Source: an uncultured Methylococcaceae bacterium (GTDB taxonomy: Bacteria > Pseudomonadota > Gammaproteobacteria > Methylococcales > Methylomonadaceae). From it: DNA of 64,000 nucleotides. The notes below the pieces were generated by a model that saw nothing but the letters and a program-made list of their open reading frames with translations, ran no database searches and was not told where the DNA came from. Every line of letters starts with the position of its first letter. Within the stretch, counting starts at the first letter, position 1. The stretch lies in contig CAJADF010000049.1 of NCBI GenBank assembly GCA_903938485.1, forward strand, positions 20,544 through 84,543, given 5' to 3'. Below, one piece after another: positions 1 to 8,737 of this stretch. A program made the translations under genes and the position numbers.

Positions 1-1
1 T

Positions 2-1318
2 GTCATGTTAGAAATTAATGACGACGAACCCAATCCTATCGAAGATTTTTTTAACATAGCTGATAAAAAAAATGAAAATATCGATAGTCTCACTAGCGAA
101 GGCTCTCAAAGTACTCTTCCTGATGAACTTCCGACGGACTCCTCTTGGGATGACACGTTCGAGAGTTCATTATTGTCTGAATCAAACATTACTGAAACCC
201 TAGAATTTGAATCCCAACGAAGTAACGCACCGACACTTCAAGATCATCTTCTATGGCAACTCGAATTAACCCACTTTTTAGATCGCGACCATGCAATTGC
301 TATTGCGATTATTGATTCCATTAATGAAGATGGATATTTAATCAGTTCCCCTGAAGAAATTTATGAAGGTCTTACAAATCAATTTGATGACCTAGACTTT
401 GATGAAGTTAATGCCGTTCTACATAGAATTCAACAATTTGATCCTACTGGCGTTGGCGCGATTGATTTAGCTGATTGTTTACGCTTACAACTACTTCAAT
501 TACCAGAATCTACAGCGCATAAAAAAGAAGCGCTGATTATTGTTACTCAACATCTAAAGTTACTGGCTAGTCAAGAACAGGCAAAACTACTTAAAAAATT
601 AAATGTTACAGAACAAGAACTCTCTAAAATAGTCGCTTTAATCCGCACGCTTGACCCAAAACCAGGTGCGAATATAGAAGAAAAACAATCTGAATATATT
701 ATTCCTGATGTTTATGTGAGTAAAAGAAATAATCAATGGCAAGTTAATTTAAACCCTGACATTGCCCCTAAATTACGTATTAATCCCTTTTATTCAACCC
801 TCATTAAACGTGCTGATAACAGCAAAGACAATGTGTTTATGAAAGATCACTTACAAGAAGCAAAGTGGTTTATTAAAAACTTACATAACAGAAATGACAC
901 GTTATTACGAGTGGCTCGCAGTATTATTGAGAAACAAACGGGGTTCTTAGATCATGGATCCATTGCTATGAAACCCATGGTACTTAGAGATATTGCCGAA
1001 GAACTAAAATTACATGAATCTACTATCTCTAGAGTTACAACGCATAAATATATGCACACGCCTAATGGTATAATTGAATTTAAATATTTCTTTTCCAGTC
1101 ATGTATCAACAAAAGACGGTGGAGAGTGCTCGTCCACAGCGATTAGATCCATCATTAAAGAATTAATCGACAATGAAAATCAAGGAAAGCCTTTAAGTGA
1201 CAGTAAAATTGCCGATTTTTTACAAGAAAAAGGTATTAATGTTGCCAGAAGAACTATTGCTAAATACAGAGAAGCAATGTTGATTGCCTCATCAAGTCAG
1301 CGTAAGCGCATTTTATAA
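2..1318 (+). CDS. rpoN: RNA polymerase sigma-54 factor (5' partial)
   Basis: Sigma-54, the alternative sigma factor that needs AAA+ activators to open -24/-12 promoters. The frame is open to the left edge (a Val codon precedes the first visible Met), so the glutamine-rich N-terminal activator region is cut off; the visible start falls in the NPMLE-like segment followed by a very acidic linker. The core-binding domain occupies about residues 70-260, the HTH follows, and the RpoN box ARRTIAKYRE lies near residue 420, almost at the C-terminus as usual. hpf follows 49 bases downstream, the standard rpoN neighbourhood. The identity is certain; the true start is outside the window. Confidence 0.97.
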   Translation, partial: VMLEINDDEPNPIEDFFNIADKKNENIDSLTSEGSQSTLPDELPTDSSWDDTFESSLLSESNITETLEFESQRSNAPTLQDHLLWQLELTHFLDRDHAIAIAIIDSINEDGYLISSPEEIYEGLTNQFDDLDFDEVNAVLHRIQQFDPTGVGAIDLADCLRLQLLQLPESTAHKKEALIIVTQHLKLLASQEQAKLLKKLNVTEQELSKIVALIRTLDPKPGANIEEKQSEYIIPDVYVSKRNNQWQVNLNPDIAPKLRINPFYSTLIKRADNSKDNVFMKDHLQEAKWFIKNLHNRNDTLLRVARSIIEKQTGFLDHGSIAMKPMVLRDIAEELKLHESTISRVTTHKYMHTPNGIIEFKYFFSSHVSTKDGGECSSTAIRSIIKELIDNENQGKPLSDSKIADFLQEKGINVARRTIAKYREAMLIASSSQRKRIL

Positions 1319-1367
1319 CATCACCCCAAAAATACTAAAAATTTAACAACAAAAGGAGTTCAAATCC

Positions 1368-1658
1368 ATGAGAGTAATCGTAACCGGCCACCATCTTGAA
1401 ATTACAGAAGCTTTACAAGCGCATATAGATACAAAATTTGAAAAATTAGCCCGTCACTTTGACAACGTTACAGATGTTCACGTTATTCTTAGCGTAGAAA
1501 AATTAATTCAAAAAGCTGAAGCAACTTTGCACCTAAGCGGCGCAAATATTTTTGCTGAAGACCACCAAGAAGACATGTATGTAGCCATTGATCATATGGT
1601 TGATAAATTGGATCGTCAAATTATCAAACATAAAGAAAAAACAAGTCAACACAGATAA
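1368..1658 (+). CDS. hpf: Ribosome hibernation promoting factor (short form)
   Basis: Short HPF/YfiA-family protein that binds the 30S decoding region and stabilises inactive 100S ribosomes in stationary phase. The 96 aa match the short form, without the dimerisation domain of long HPF. It begins MRVIVTGHHLEITEAL and shows the beta-alpha-beta-beta-beta-alpha pattern of the family with a basic C-terminus. An AGGAG ribosome binding site (1354-1358) lies 9 bases before the ATG. It sits directly after rpoN as in most gammaproteobacteria, so co-transcription is likely. The family call is firm. Confidence 0.95.
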   Translation: MRVIVTGHHLEITEALQAHIDTKFEKLARHFDNVTDVHVILSVEKLIQKAEATLHLSGANIFAEDHQEDMYVAIDHMVDKLDRQIIKHKEKTSQHR

Positions 1659-1671
1659 TATTACTGTAATA

Positions 1672-1703
1672 GGTGCAAGGTATAATCTATTCATCCTTGC
1701 ACC
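1672..1703 (+). terminator. Hairpin between hpf and rapZ
   Basis: Perfect 9-bp inverted repeat (GGTGCAAGG at 1672-1680 and CCTTGCACC at 1695-1703) with a 14-base AT-rich loop. No strong T-tract follows, so it may be a weak terminator, an attenuator or an mRNA processing or stability element in the position where ptsN normally lies. Confidence 0.4.
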
Positions 1704-1738
1704 CACATAATTATCCATTACCCTTAATCTATTAGCTT

Positions 1739-2596
1739 ATGAAACTACTAATAGTTAGTGCTTTATCAGGCTCAGGCAAAAGTATTGCTTTAGATACTTT
1801 AGAGGATTGTGGGTATTATTGTATTGATAACCTTCCGCTGTCATTATTACAAGATTTTATTAATCATGTTATGTCAGCCGATCAAAAAGCTTATGCAAAA
1901 ACAGCGATAGGTATTGATGCTCGTAATCAATATGAAAGCTTAGCGGACTTTTCAAGCAGTTTAGACCTTATTAAAGCAAAAGGCATAGAGTATGAAATTA
2001 TTTTCATACAAGCTGAAGAAGCTACTTTACTTAAAAGATACAGTGAAACTAGGCGCAGACACCCCCTAACTGATTACAACATCCCCCTTAAAGAAGCCTT
2101 AAAGATTGAGCGAGAAATGCTCACTCCTATTGCTCGTCACGCCAATGTTATTATTGACACCAGTCGCACGCACTATCATCAATTGCGTGACCTAATAAAA
2201 GATCAAATTGGGGAGCGCGATGTTAAACATATTTCTCTACAATTTCAATCTTTTGGCTTTAAACACGGTGTGCCTTTAGATGCAGACTTTGTGTTTGATG
2301 CAAGAAGCTTACCCAACCCTTATTGGGTTCCTGAATTAAGACCCTTCACAGGAAAAGATACCGCTGTAGCAGATTTTCTTCGCTCTGAATCACTAGTGGG
2401 TGAATTTTTGGCGGATATTATTAATTTTCTTGAGCGGTGGATTCCGAGATTTGAAGCAGAAGGTCGAAGCTATCTAACCATAGCAATAGGCTGTACCGGT
2501 GGCCAACATCGATCAGTTTATCTGGTTGATTTATTAATGGCACACTTTACAAGCCCAGCCGTTAATACGATAGTTAGGCATCGAGAATTAAATTAA
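1739..2596 (+). CDS. rapZ: RNase adapter protein RapZ
   Basis: RapZ (YvcJ family) is a nucleotide-binding protein that in E. coli binds the sRNA GlmZ and presents it to RNase E, tuning GlmS and amino-sugar synthesis. Walker A is ALSGSGKS (residues 8-15); the C-terminal half carries the conserved FGFKHG, DARSLPNP and GCTGGQHRSV segments. At 285 aa it has the normal length. It follows hpf, with only a hairpin in the 80-base gap; ptsN, which usually separates them, is absent, and no npr gene follows. No clear Shine-Dalgarno precedes the ATG. Confidence 0.95.
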   Translation: MKLLIVSALSGSGKSIALDTLEDCGYYCIDNLPLSLLQDFINHVMSADQKAYAKTAIGIDARNQYESLADFSSSLDLIKAKGIEYEIIFIQAEEATLLKRYSETRRRHPLTDYNIPLKEALKIEREMLTPIARHANVIIDTSRTHYHQLRDLIKDQIGERDVKHISLQFQSFGFKHGVPLDADFVFDARSLPNPYWVPELRPFTGKDTAVADFLRSESLVGEFLADIINFLERWIPRFEAEGRSYLTIAIGCTGGQHRSVYLVDLLMAHFTSPAVNTIVRHRELN

Positions 2597-2658
2597 TCTA
2601 GACATGTACTCAATCAACCATTAACTTCTGGTTCCGATTAATCCACATTTTTAATTTA

Positions 2659-4050
2659 TCACCATTGCGATTTACGCACCATAAAATTTCGACCTTTTAT
2701 TTTGCCTTTTTGTAGACAAACTAAAGCCTTATTTACACTGTCTTGTTTAATTGCAACATAAGCATGTGCATCAAATATATCAATTTTACCCACTTCAGTA
2801 CCCTCTATTCCACCTTCCCCTGTTAAGGCGCCTAAAATATCACCCGGCCGTACTTTATCTTTACGACCACCATCAATCCATAGAGTAACCATGGGTGGCT
2901 CAAACCGCGATTCATAGTCTATTTTAAAAGGCGCAACCTCATCCCACTTAACTGAAGTATTTAGATACGCTTCAATCGATTTAACCCTATCAAGTTCTTG
3001 CTCAGTGCATAAACTTAAGGCTAAGCCTTTATTACCCGCTCTACCCGTACGCCCAATCCGATGTACATAAACTTCTGGATCCCAAGGTAAATCATAATTA
3101 ATAACCGTTTGTAACTCTTTAATATCTAAACCGCGTGCAGCCACATCAGTTGCAACTAGAATAGAACAACTTTTATTAGCAAACCGAACCAAAACTTGAT
3201 CACGATGTTTTTGCTCTAAATCGCCATGTAAAGTTTGTACTGAAAAGCCACAATCTGATAATGTAAGGGTAATATCTTGACACTCTCTTCGGGTATTACA
3301 AAACACAACGCTCGATTCTGGGCGATGATAGGCTAATAAGTAACCTAAAGCATTCAGTCTTTTTGACTTGTCTACCTGATAAAAGCGCTGTTCAATAACA
3401 CTATCATGATGACTACTATCAACTGTCACTGAAATTGGCTGATATTGAAATTTTTGACTAATTTCTCGAATGGGATCGTTATAAGTAGCCGAAAAAAGTA
3501 GGGTTTGTCTATGCGTAGGCGCATAAGAAATAACATCAGAGATCACTTCTTCAAAGCCCATATCCAACATACGATCGGCTTCGTCTAAAACTAAAGTTTT
3601 TAAGTTACTTAATCGCAAACTACGTTTACGCAAATGTTCTTGAACACGCCCCGGTGTTCCAACCACAACATGCACCCCATGTTCTAAAGAACCTACTTGT
3701 GGACCAAATGGCACACCTCCACATAAGGACAATACTTTGATATTTTGGGTAAATCGAGCCAATGTGCGGATTTCTTTACAAACTTGATCAGCAAGCTCAC
3801 GCGTGGGACACAATATTAATGCTTGAACTCTAAAGCTAGTAAAATCTAAACGTGAAAGTAATCCAATTCCAAATGCCGCTGTTTTACCACTACCCGTTTT
3901 AGCTTGGGCGATGACATCCTTACCTGCCAAAATATGCGGCAAGGTTTCTGCCTGAATAGGCGTTAAATGGGTATACCCAATAGATTCAATATTTTCTAGT
4001 AAAGCAGGTTTTATGGGTAAAGAAGAAAATTCAACAATATTCACAAGCAC
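2659..4050 (-). CDS. dbpA: ATP-dependent RNA helicase DbpA
   Basis: DEAD-box helicase that acts on 23S rRNA hairpin 92 during 50S assembly. Motifs in order: Q-motif region GYTHLTPIQ, Walker A AKTGSGKT, PTRELA, DEAD (VLDEADRML), SAT (LFSAT), and motif [12 protein letters not shown]. The last roughly 75 residues form the DbpA-type RNA-binding domain (DILGALTGEGG and following), which separates DbpA from other DEAD proteins. The 463 aa match the family. The start is GTG at 4050 or GTG at 4044; neither has a strong ribosome binding site. It converges on rapZ. Confidence 0.93.
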   Translation of the reverse strand: MLVNIVEFSSLPIKPALLENIESIGYTHLTPIQAETLPHILAGKDVIAQAKTGSGKTAAFGIGLLSRLDFTSFRVQALILCPTRELADQVCKEIRTLARFTQNIKVLSLCGGVPFGPQVGSLEHGVHVVVGTPGRVQEHLRKRSLRLSNLKTLVLDEADRMLDMGFEEVISDVISYAPTHRQTLLFSATYNDPIREISQKFQYQPISVTVDSSHHDSVIEQRFYQVDKSKRLNALGYLLAYHRPESSVVFCNTRRECQDITLTLSDCGFSVQTLHGDLEQKHRDQVLVRFANKSCSILVATDVAARGLDIKELQTVINYDLPWDPEVYVHRIGRTGRAGNKGLALSLCTEQELDRVKSIEAYLNTSVKWDEVAPFKIDYESRFEPPMVTLWIDGGRKDKVRPGDILGALTGEGGIEGTEVGKIDIFDAHAYVAIKQDSVNKALVCLQKGKIKGRNFMVRKSQW

Positions 4051-4538
4051 TCTATATAAATGAATGGCGACGAAGTGCCGACATATGTGAGCTTATAATA
4101 CCAGAATAAGTTGATTAGATAAGCTCGTATAAATAATCTCCAGTAGCCCGCTGATTTAAATAACTAACTGACATAATCCTGAGAAATAATGGTCAGTTTT
4201 GAGTGCACAGGAATAATTAACGAAATAACAAGTTAAGCAATAAATATATGAATATAAAGAATATTTACCCTACTAAATCATTGAAACAATCAAAATATAA
4301 AAACTTATGTTAATAATTTAAAATCAATCTATTAATTTTTATTAAATATAATTAAAATTAAAAAGACAATAACAACATGTTTATATTAAACTATGTTTAA
4401 TTATTGAGTTAAATCAGCATCAATTTAGTTAATTACACACAAAAAAACAATTACCTAAGAATCCAGTGTAAAAAGATCTAATATTGACTAAAAATATTTT
4501 TTTACTCATGTTACCCGATATCGAATCTAGGCAATAAT
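4051..4538. other. Gene-free stretch before the sigma-factor operon
   Basis: About 490 AT-rich bases between divergent dbpA and the ECF sigma gene. They must hold both promoters. A small inverted repeat (AACTGAC at 4166-4172, GTCAGTT at 4192-4198) is the only structure noticed. No ORF looks real; the 61-aa reading frame on the minus strand at 4429-4614 overlaps the start of the sigma gene and resembles nothing. Confidence 0.5.
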
Positions 4539-5102
4539 GTGGAAATAACTGTCGATCATTCAAAACGAGACGCTGCTTTAATAGCTCGTATTTGTATGGC
4601 TGATCAAAAAGCATTAGAAATGCTTTATAGACATTATTACAATCAATTAGGCCGATTTATAACTCGAGTTACGGTTAGAGAAGATATAATTGATGAAGTG
4701 ATAAACGACGTTATGTTTGTAGTCTGGGAAAAAGCCAGTACCTACGATAATAACTGCAAACCATCAACTTGGATTTTTGGCATTGCGTATAACAAAGCAA
4801 GACAAGCAGTTAGAGATTCTACAAGAATACATGAAGAGTCTTTAAATGAGTTAGAAGAAGACAATTCGTTGTTCGAAGAGTTTAACGATAATCTAAAGCA
4901 ACTAGAAATGACAGACTGGATTACACCTGCTTTAGCGGAGTTATCAGCCGATCAAAGAGCTGTAATTGAATTAACTTATTTTCAAGGCTTGCCTTATAAT
5001 GAAATAGCTGTTTTAATGAACTGCCCAGAAAATACTGTAAAAACTAGAATGCATCATGCTAGAAAGAAATTAGCAACGATACTAACAGAAACAAGTAATT
5101 GA
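4539..5102 (+). CDS. ECF-type RNA polymerase sigma factor
   Basis: Group IV sigma-70 factor. Region 2 covers about residues 20-90 (YRHYYNQLGRFITR, then DIIDEVINDVMFVVWEKA and the STWIFGIAYNKAR segment). Region 4 covers about residues 125-180 (LSADQRAVIELTYFQGLPYNEIA, then NTVKTRMHHARKKL). The start is a GTG at 4539; no in-frame ATG exists upstream and the overlapping ATG is out of frame. The anti-sigma gene follows after 22 bases. It heads a run of six closely spaced genes through the RND pump, so it probably controls its own operon. Which ECF subgroup it belongs to is not determined here. Confidence 0.92.
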   Translation: MEITVDHSKRDAALIARICMADQKALEMLYRHYYNQLGRFITRVTVREDIIDEVINDVMFVVWEKASTYDNNCKPSTWIFGIAYNKARQAVRDSTRIHEESLNELEEDNSLFEEFNDNLKQLEMTDWITPALAELSADQRAVIELTYFQGLPYNEIAVLMNCPENTVKTRMHHARKKLATILTETSN

Positions 5103-5124
5103 TTTTAAACCGAAGGTAAATGTG

Positions 5125-5874
5125 ATGAGCTACGCAAATACTGATAAATACATTTTAAATACACCGTATAACTCTCATAAAGATATTATTCAATTGCTTC
5201 CGTGGCATGTTAATAACAGTCTAAATAGAGTAGAAAGTAAACGAGTAGAAAATCATTTAAAAGACTGCATAATCTGTCAGGAAGAAATATTAAGATTACA
5301 ACATCTTGCTTATTTAATAGCTAATGAAACTTACGAAATTTCAAGTGAGTCTAGCATAAAAGATAATTTTTCGATGCTAGAAAACCGCATCAAAATAAAT
5401 AGTGAAAATCAAAAATCTCACAATATTATTTCAAAAATCAGCCAAAAAACATTTGGTTTTAGAATGGGTAAAATTACCGATATAAGTTTACCAAAACCAG
5501 CACTGGCTATGGCAGCCACTGTATTTATTTCATTATTGCTTCCTAGACTCGAATTTAACTCAACTGCAGATCTTTCTGCTACTCAATTTCAAACCCTTTC
5601 TAGCTCAGAAATTGCTGTAGTATCAAAAAATACTGTACGAGTAATATTCTTAGATGATAGCCAAAAAATGGATATCAATAATTTATTATCTTCAGTGAAT
5701 GGCCACATAACAAGTGGACCGACCGAACAAGGCGAGTACGCCATCAGTATTGATGGCGTACTTAATGCCAATAACGTAAAAAACGTTATCGAAAATCTTA
5801 AAAAGAATAGTAATGTTTTATTTGCTGAACCGGCTTATACAACCCTAACTTCAGACAATAACTGCGAGTGTTAA
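5125..5874 (+). CDS. Zinc-finger anti-sigma factor with propeptide-like outer domain
   Basis: Transmembrane anti-sigma factor expected to hold the preceding ECF sigma at the membrane. The cytoplasmic part has a zf-HC2/ZAS motif, HLKDCIIC (H-x3-C-x2-C), around residue 50. One membrane segment lies near residues 127-145 (ALAMAATVFISLLLP). The outer part, about residues 165-245, resembles a subtilase N-terminal propeptide (I9 or fervidolysin type) and ends in SNVLFAEPAY, like the AEPNY end of such propeptides. ATG 5125 is preferred to GTG 5122 because GAAGG then lies 8 bases upstream. The protease gene starts 2 bases after its stop. The domain assignment of the outer part is by eye. Confidence 0.85.
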   Translation: MSYANTDKYILNTPYNSHKDIIQLLPWHVNNSLNRVESKRVENHLKDCIICQEEILRLQHLAYLIANETYEISSESSIKDNFSMLENRIKINSENQKSHNIISKISQKTFGFRMGKITDISLPKPALAMAATVFISLLLPRLEFNSTADLSATQFQTLSSSEIAVVSKNTVRVIFLDDSQKMDINNLLSSVNGHITSGPTEQGEYAISIDGVLNANNVKNVIENLKKNSNVLFAEPAYTTLTSDNNCEC

Positions 5875-5876
5875 TT

Positions 5877-7133
5877 ATGAAATCACTTAGATGCTTAACA
5901 TTGATATCTTTACTATCAATTTCAATACCGTCTTTAAGTCTTGAATTAGGTTCTGATAATGAATTGGCAACAATTCTTAATGTTAACAATGCTGAGAGAT
6001 TATTATTGGTCGGCTTTCCTGACCAATCCATGAATAGATCACAAAATGCCGCCGCCTCTTCATATCGACACAGAGGCAGCTATCAAAGCACTAGCTGGAG
6101 CAAGCGTATTTCTGACGAAATTGCTGATGAATATAGCATTCAGAAACTTGCAGAATGGCCTATGACTGAAATAGGCGTTCACTGTATCGTCTATTTAGTA
6201 CCCTCCAATAAATCTGTCCCCGAAGTTGTTGGAAAACTGACTCAAAACTCAAATATCAGCATTGTACAAAATATGCACTTGTACAAAACACAAGCCAATG
6301 CACATGATGACCCCTATCTAAAATTGCAATCAAATTTACGTGATATGCAAATTGATGAAGCGCACAATATTTCATCTGGAAAAAATATCACAATTGCTAT
6401 GATTGATACTGGTGTTGACTTAAATCACCCAGATTTAACAGATCAAATCACTAAGCACGAGAATTTTTCAGCTAGCATTTCAAATGGATTTGAAAATGAT
6501 CAGCATGGCACTGCCATCGCAGGCATCATGGTTGCAAAGCAAAATAATAAAACAGGTATTGTTGGAATTGCACCTGACGCAAAAGTAATTGCGTACAAAT
6601 CTTGCTGGCCAGCCAAAGAAAATAGCATGGAAGCAATATGTAATAGTTTCACACTCTCTTTAGCCATTAACAGTGCCATTAAATCAGGCGCAAAAATATT
6701 AAACATGAGCTTAGGTGGCCCTAAAGATGCATTTTTAGAAGAGCTACTTAAAAAAGCACAAGAAGATGGGATCATAATTGTGGCTGCTGATGAAGGTGCT
6801 GATAAAAAAGAAATTAGGTTTCCTGCTTCGTTATCTGGCGTAATAGGTGTTCAAAGTGCAAAATCTGGTATTGATTTATCTGGAATATCTGCACCGGGTG
6901 TTAAAATCCTAACAACTTTACCGCATGGTACATACGATTTTATATCTGGAAGCTCTATAGCAACGGCAGAAGTTTCGGGTGTAATTGCATTATTAATGCA
7001 ACTAAAACCGGACCTAACATTTGCAGAAGCTAAATCTATTTTAGAAAAATCATCTGTTAACACCGGCACATTCAATGGAATTAATGCCAATTTAGCTGTA
7101 TCTAATTTATGTAAAACAACTCATTGTTCTTAA
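5877..7133 (+). CDS. Secreted subtilisin-like serine protease (S8), atypical oxyanion site
   Basis: S8 family endopeptidase, 418 aa from ATG 5877. An N-terminal signal peptide (SLRCLTLISLLSISIPSLS) is followed by a pro-region to about residue 140, then the catalytic domain. The triad is visible: Asp177 in AMIDTGVD, His210 in DQHGTAIAG, Ser360 in SGSSIATAEVSG. The segment that normally reads VAAAGN-x-G and supplies the oxyanion-hole Asn reads VAADEGADKK here, so that Asn appears to be missing. The gene lies between its anti-sigma partner (2 bases) and the efflux genes (11 bases). It could process the anti-sigma factor, be inhibited by its propeptide-like domain, or be a weak or non-classical protease. 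Confidence 0.9.
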   Translation: MKSLRCLTLISLLSISIPSLSLELGSDNELATILNVNNAERLLLVGFPDQSMNRSQNAAASSYRHRGSYQSTSWSKRISDEIADEYSIQKLAEWPMTEIGVHCIVYLVPSNKSVPEVVGKLTQNSNISIVQNMHLYKTQANAHDDPYLKLQSNLRDMQIDEAHNISSGKNITIAMIDTGVDLNHPDLTDQITKHENFSASISNGFENDQHGTAIAGIMVAKQNNKTGIVGIAPDAKVIAYKSCWPAKENSMEAICNSFTLSLAINSAIKSGAKILNMSLGGPKDAFLEELLKKAQEDGIIIVAADEGADKKEIRFPASLSGVIGVQSAKSGIDLSGISAPGVKILTTLPHGTYDFISGSSIATAEVSGVIALLMQLKPDLTFAEAKSILEKSSVNTGTFNGINANLAVSNLCKTTHCS

Positions 7134-7144
7134 TTTAGTTGGCT

Positions 7145-8686
7145 ATGACAGGAAGTTGGCCAAATTCAAAAAACAAAAAATTATCCGTTGTCAGCAATAA
7201 AAGCTCAAATTTAATCACCTTATTAACGGCGGTCATAATAATTTCTGGATGTACTCTAGGCCCTGACTTTAAAAGCCCATCTTTACCAGAATCAGAAAAT
7301 TACTTTGAAAAACCATCTTCAGAAATAATCACTACAGTTAAACCATCATTTGGACCTGCTCAAACTATATCCTTAAGCAAAGATATTGAAACACAATGGT
7401 GGCGTGTATTTAAGTCTTCAAGACTGACTAATCTAATCGAAAAAGCGCTAAAGAAAAATCCAGATTTACAATCCGCTTTATCGGCTTTGCATAGAGCACA
7501 AGAAAACACTATTGCTATGCAGGGTTCATTGTTCCCTGCCTTAGACCTCGTCACAAGAAGCACCGCACAAAAAATTTCCGGCGCTCAATTTGGTAATCCC
7601 AACTTCCCTGGGTCTACTTACGCTGTTTCTAGCGGTTCAGTCCAAGTTGCCTACAGCTTGGATGTATTTGGCGCGATTAAACGCCAAATCGAAAGTTTTG
7701 AAGCCATTGAAGAATATCAACATTTTCAACTGGAAGGTGCTTACTTAACAATAACAACAAACGTTGTTACAACAGTTATACAAGCAGCAACACTTACAAC
7801 GCAAATTAGTGCCACCGAAGCTATTATAAAATCAAAAGAACGGCAAATTGATTTAGTCAATCAACAATTCAATTTGGGTAGCGTTTCAAAATCTAATATA
7901 TTAGCTTTGCAATCTAGCTTAGAAAAAACCCGTACTACACTGCCTCAACTTCAACAACAGCTAGCAAAAACGCATCATAAACTTAGCAACCTAACGGGTG
8001 ATGCACCGAATATAATTTTAGAAACCCCATTTGATTTAGAAGAAATACAGTTACCTGAAAACTTACCGTTGAGCTTACCTTCTAAACTGATAAAACAAAG
8101 ACCCGATATTAGAGCTCAGGAGTCATTATTGCATGATGCCAATGCTCAAATTGGAGTCACTACAGCACAACTGTTACCAGATTTTACGATCAGTGCAAAT
8201 CTAGGCACAATCGCCACACGCGCCGCTGATTTATTTGTACCCGGCAGTCTTATTTGGACGGTTGGTGGTAATATTATGCAACCTATTTTTCATGGAGGCG
8301 CGCTTATACATAAACGTCGCGCTGCAATTGCTGCTTATGAACAAGCTGCAACACATTACAAAAGCACGGTATTGCAAGCCTTACAAAATGTCGCCGACTG
8401 CTTAACAGCATTAGAATTCGACGCAATTGAACTTCAATCACAAGACAACGCTTTAAAAGCAGCAAAAGATGATCTCGACCTAACCAAAAATCAGTTCCAA
8501 TTAGGCGCCATTAACTATTTATCGTTACTCAATGCCGAGCAGAATTATCAAACGGCATTAATTGGCCAAATATCAGCAAAATCGATGAGATTCATTGACA
8601 CAGCCCTACTATTCCAAGCTTTGGGTGGTGGCTGGTGGAAACAAACTGATTTATTATCTGACGCTTTAAAAACTCAGCATCAATAA
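7145..8686 (+). CDS. Outer membrane efflux lipoprotein (NodT/OprM family)
   Basis: TolC-like outer membrane channel of a tripartite pump. The N-terminus has a lipobox (VIIISGC then TLGPDFKSP), typical of NodT-family lipoproteins, and the body holds two OEP repeats rich in coiled coil (residues about 80-290 and 295-490) with conserved LIKQRPDIRAQE and QPIFHGG segments. ATG 7145 is preferred over TTG 7139. It starts 11 bases after the protease stop and is followed by MFP and RND genes, so the six genes may form one transcript. Confidence 0.93.
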   Translation: MTGSWPNSKNKKLSVVSNKSSNLITLLTAVIIISGCTLGPDFKSPSLPESENYFEKPSSEIITTVKPSFGPAQTISLSKDIETQWWRVFKSSRLTNLIEKALKKNPDLQSALSALHRAQENTIAMQGSLFPALDLVTRSTAQKISGAQFGNPNFPGSTYAVSSGSVQVAYSLDVFGAIKRQIESFEAIEEYQHFQLEGAYLTITTNVVTTVIQAATLTTQISATEAIIKSKERQIDLVNQQFNLGSVSKSNILALQSSLEKTRTTLPQLQQQLAKTHHKLSNLTGDAPNIILETPFDLEEIQLPENLPLSLPSKLIKQRPDIRAQESLLHDANAQIGVTTAQLLPDFTISANLGTIATRAADLFVPGSLIWTVGGNIMQPIFHGGALIHKRRAAIAAYEQAATHYKSTVLQALQNVADCLTALEFDAIELQSQDNALKAAKDDLDLTKNQFQLGAINYLSLLNAEQNYQTALIGQISAKSMRFIDTALLFQALGGGWWKQTDLLSDALKTQHQ

Positions 8687-8737
8687 TCAACGTCAAAAAG
8701 ACACTTAAAACCAGCTTCCAATGGGATAGGACCAAAC

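Noticed and set aside
4429..4614. 61-aa minus-strand frame before the sigma gene
   Set aside because: Overlaps the sigma gene start, no ribosome binding site, composition of AT-rich noncoding DNA.
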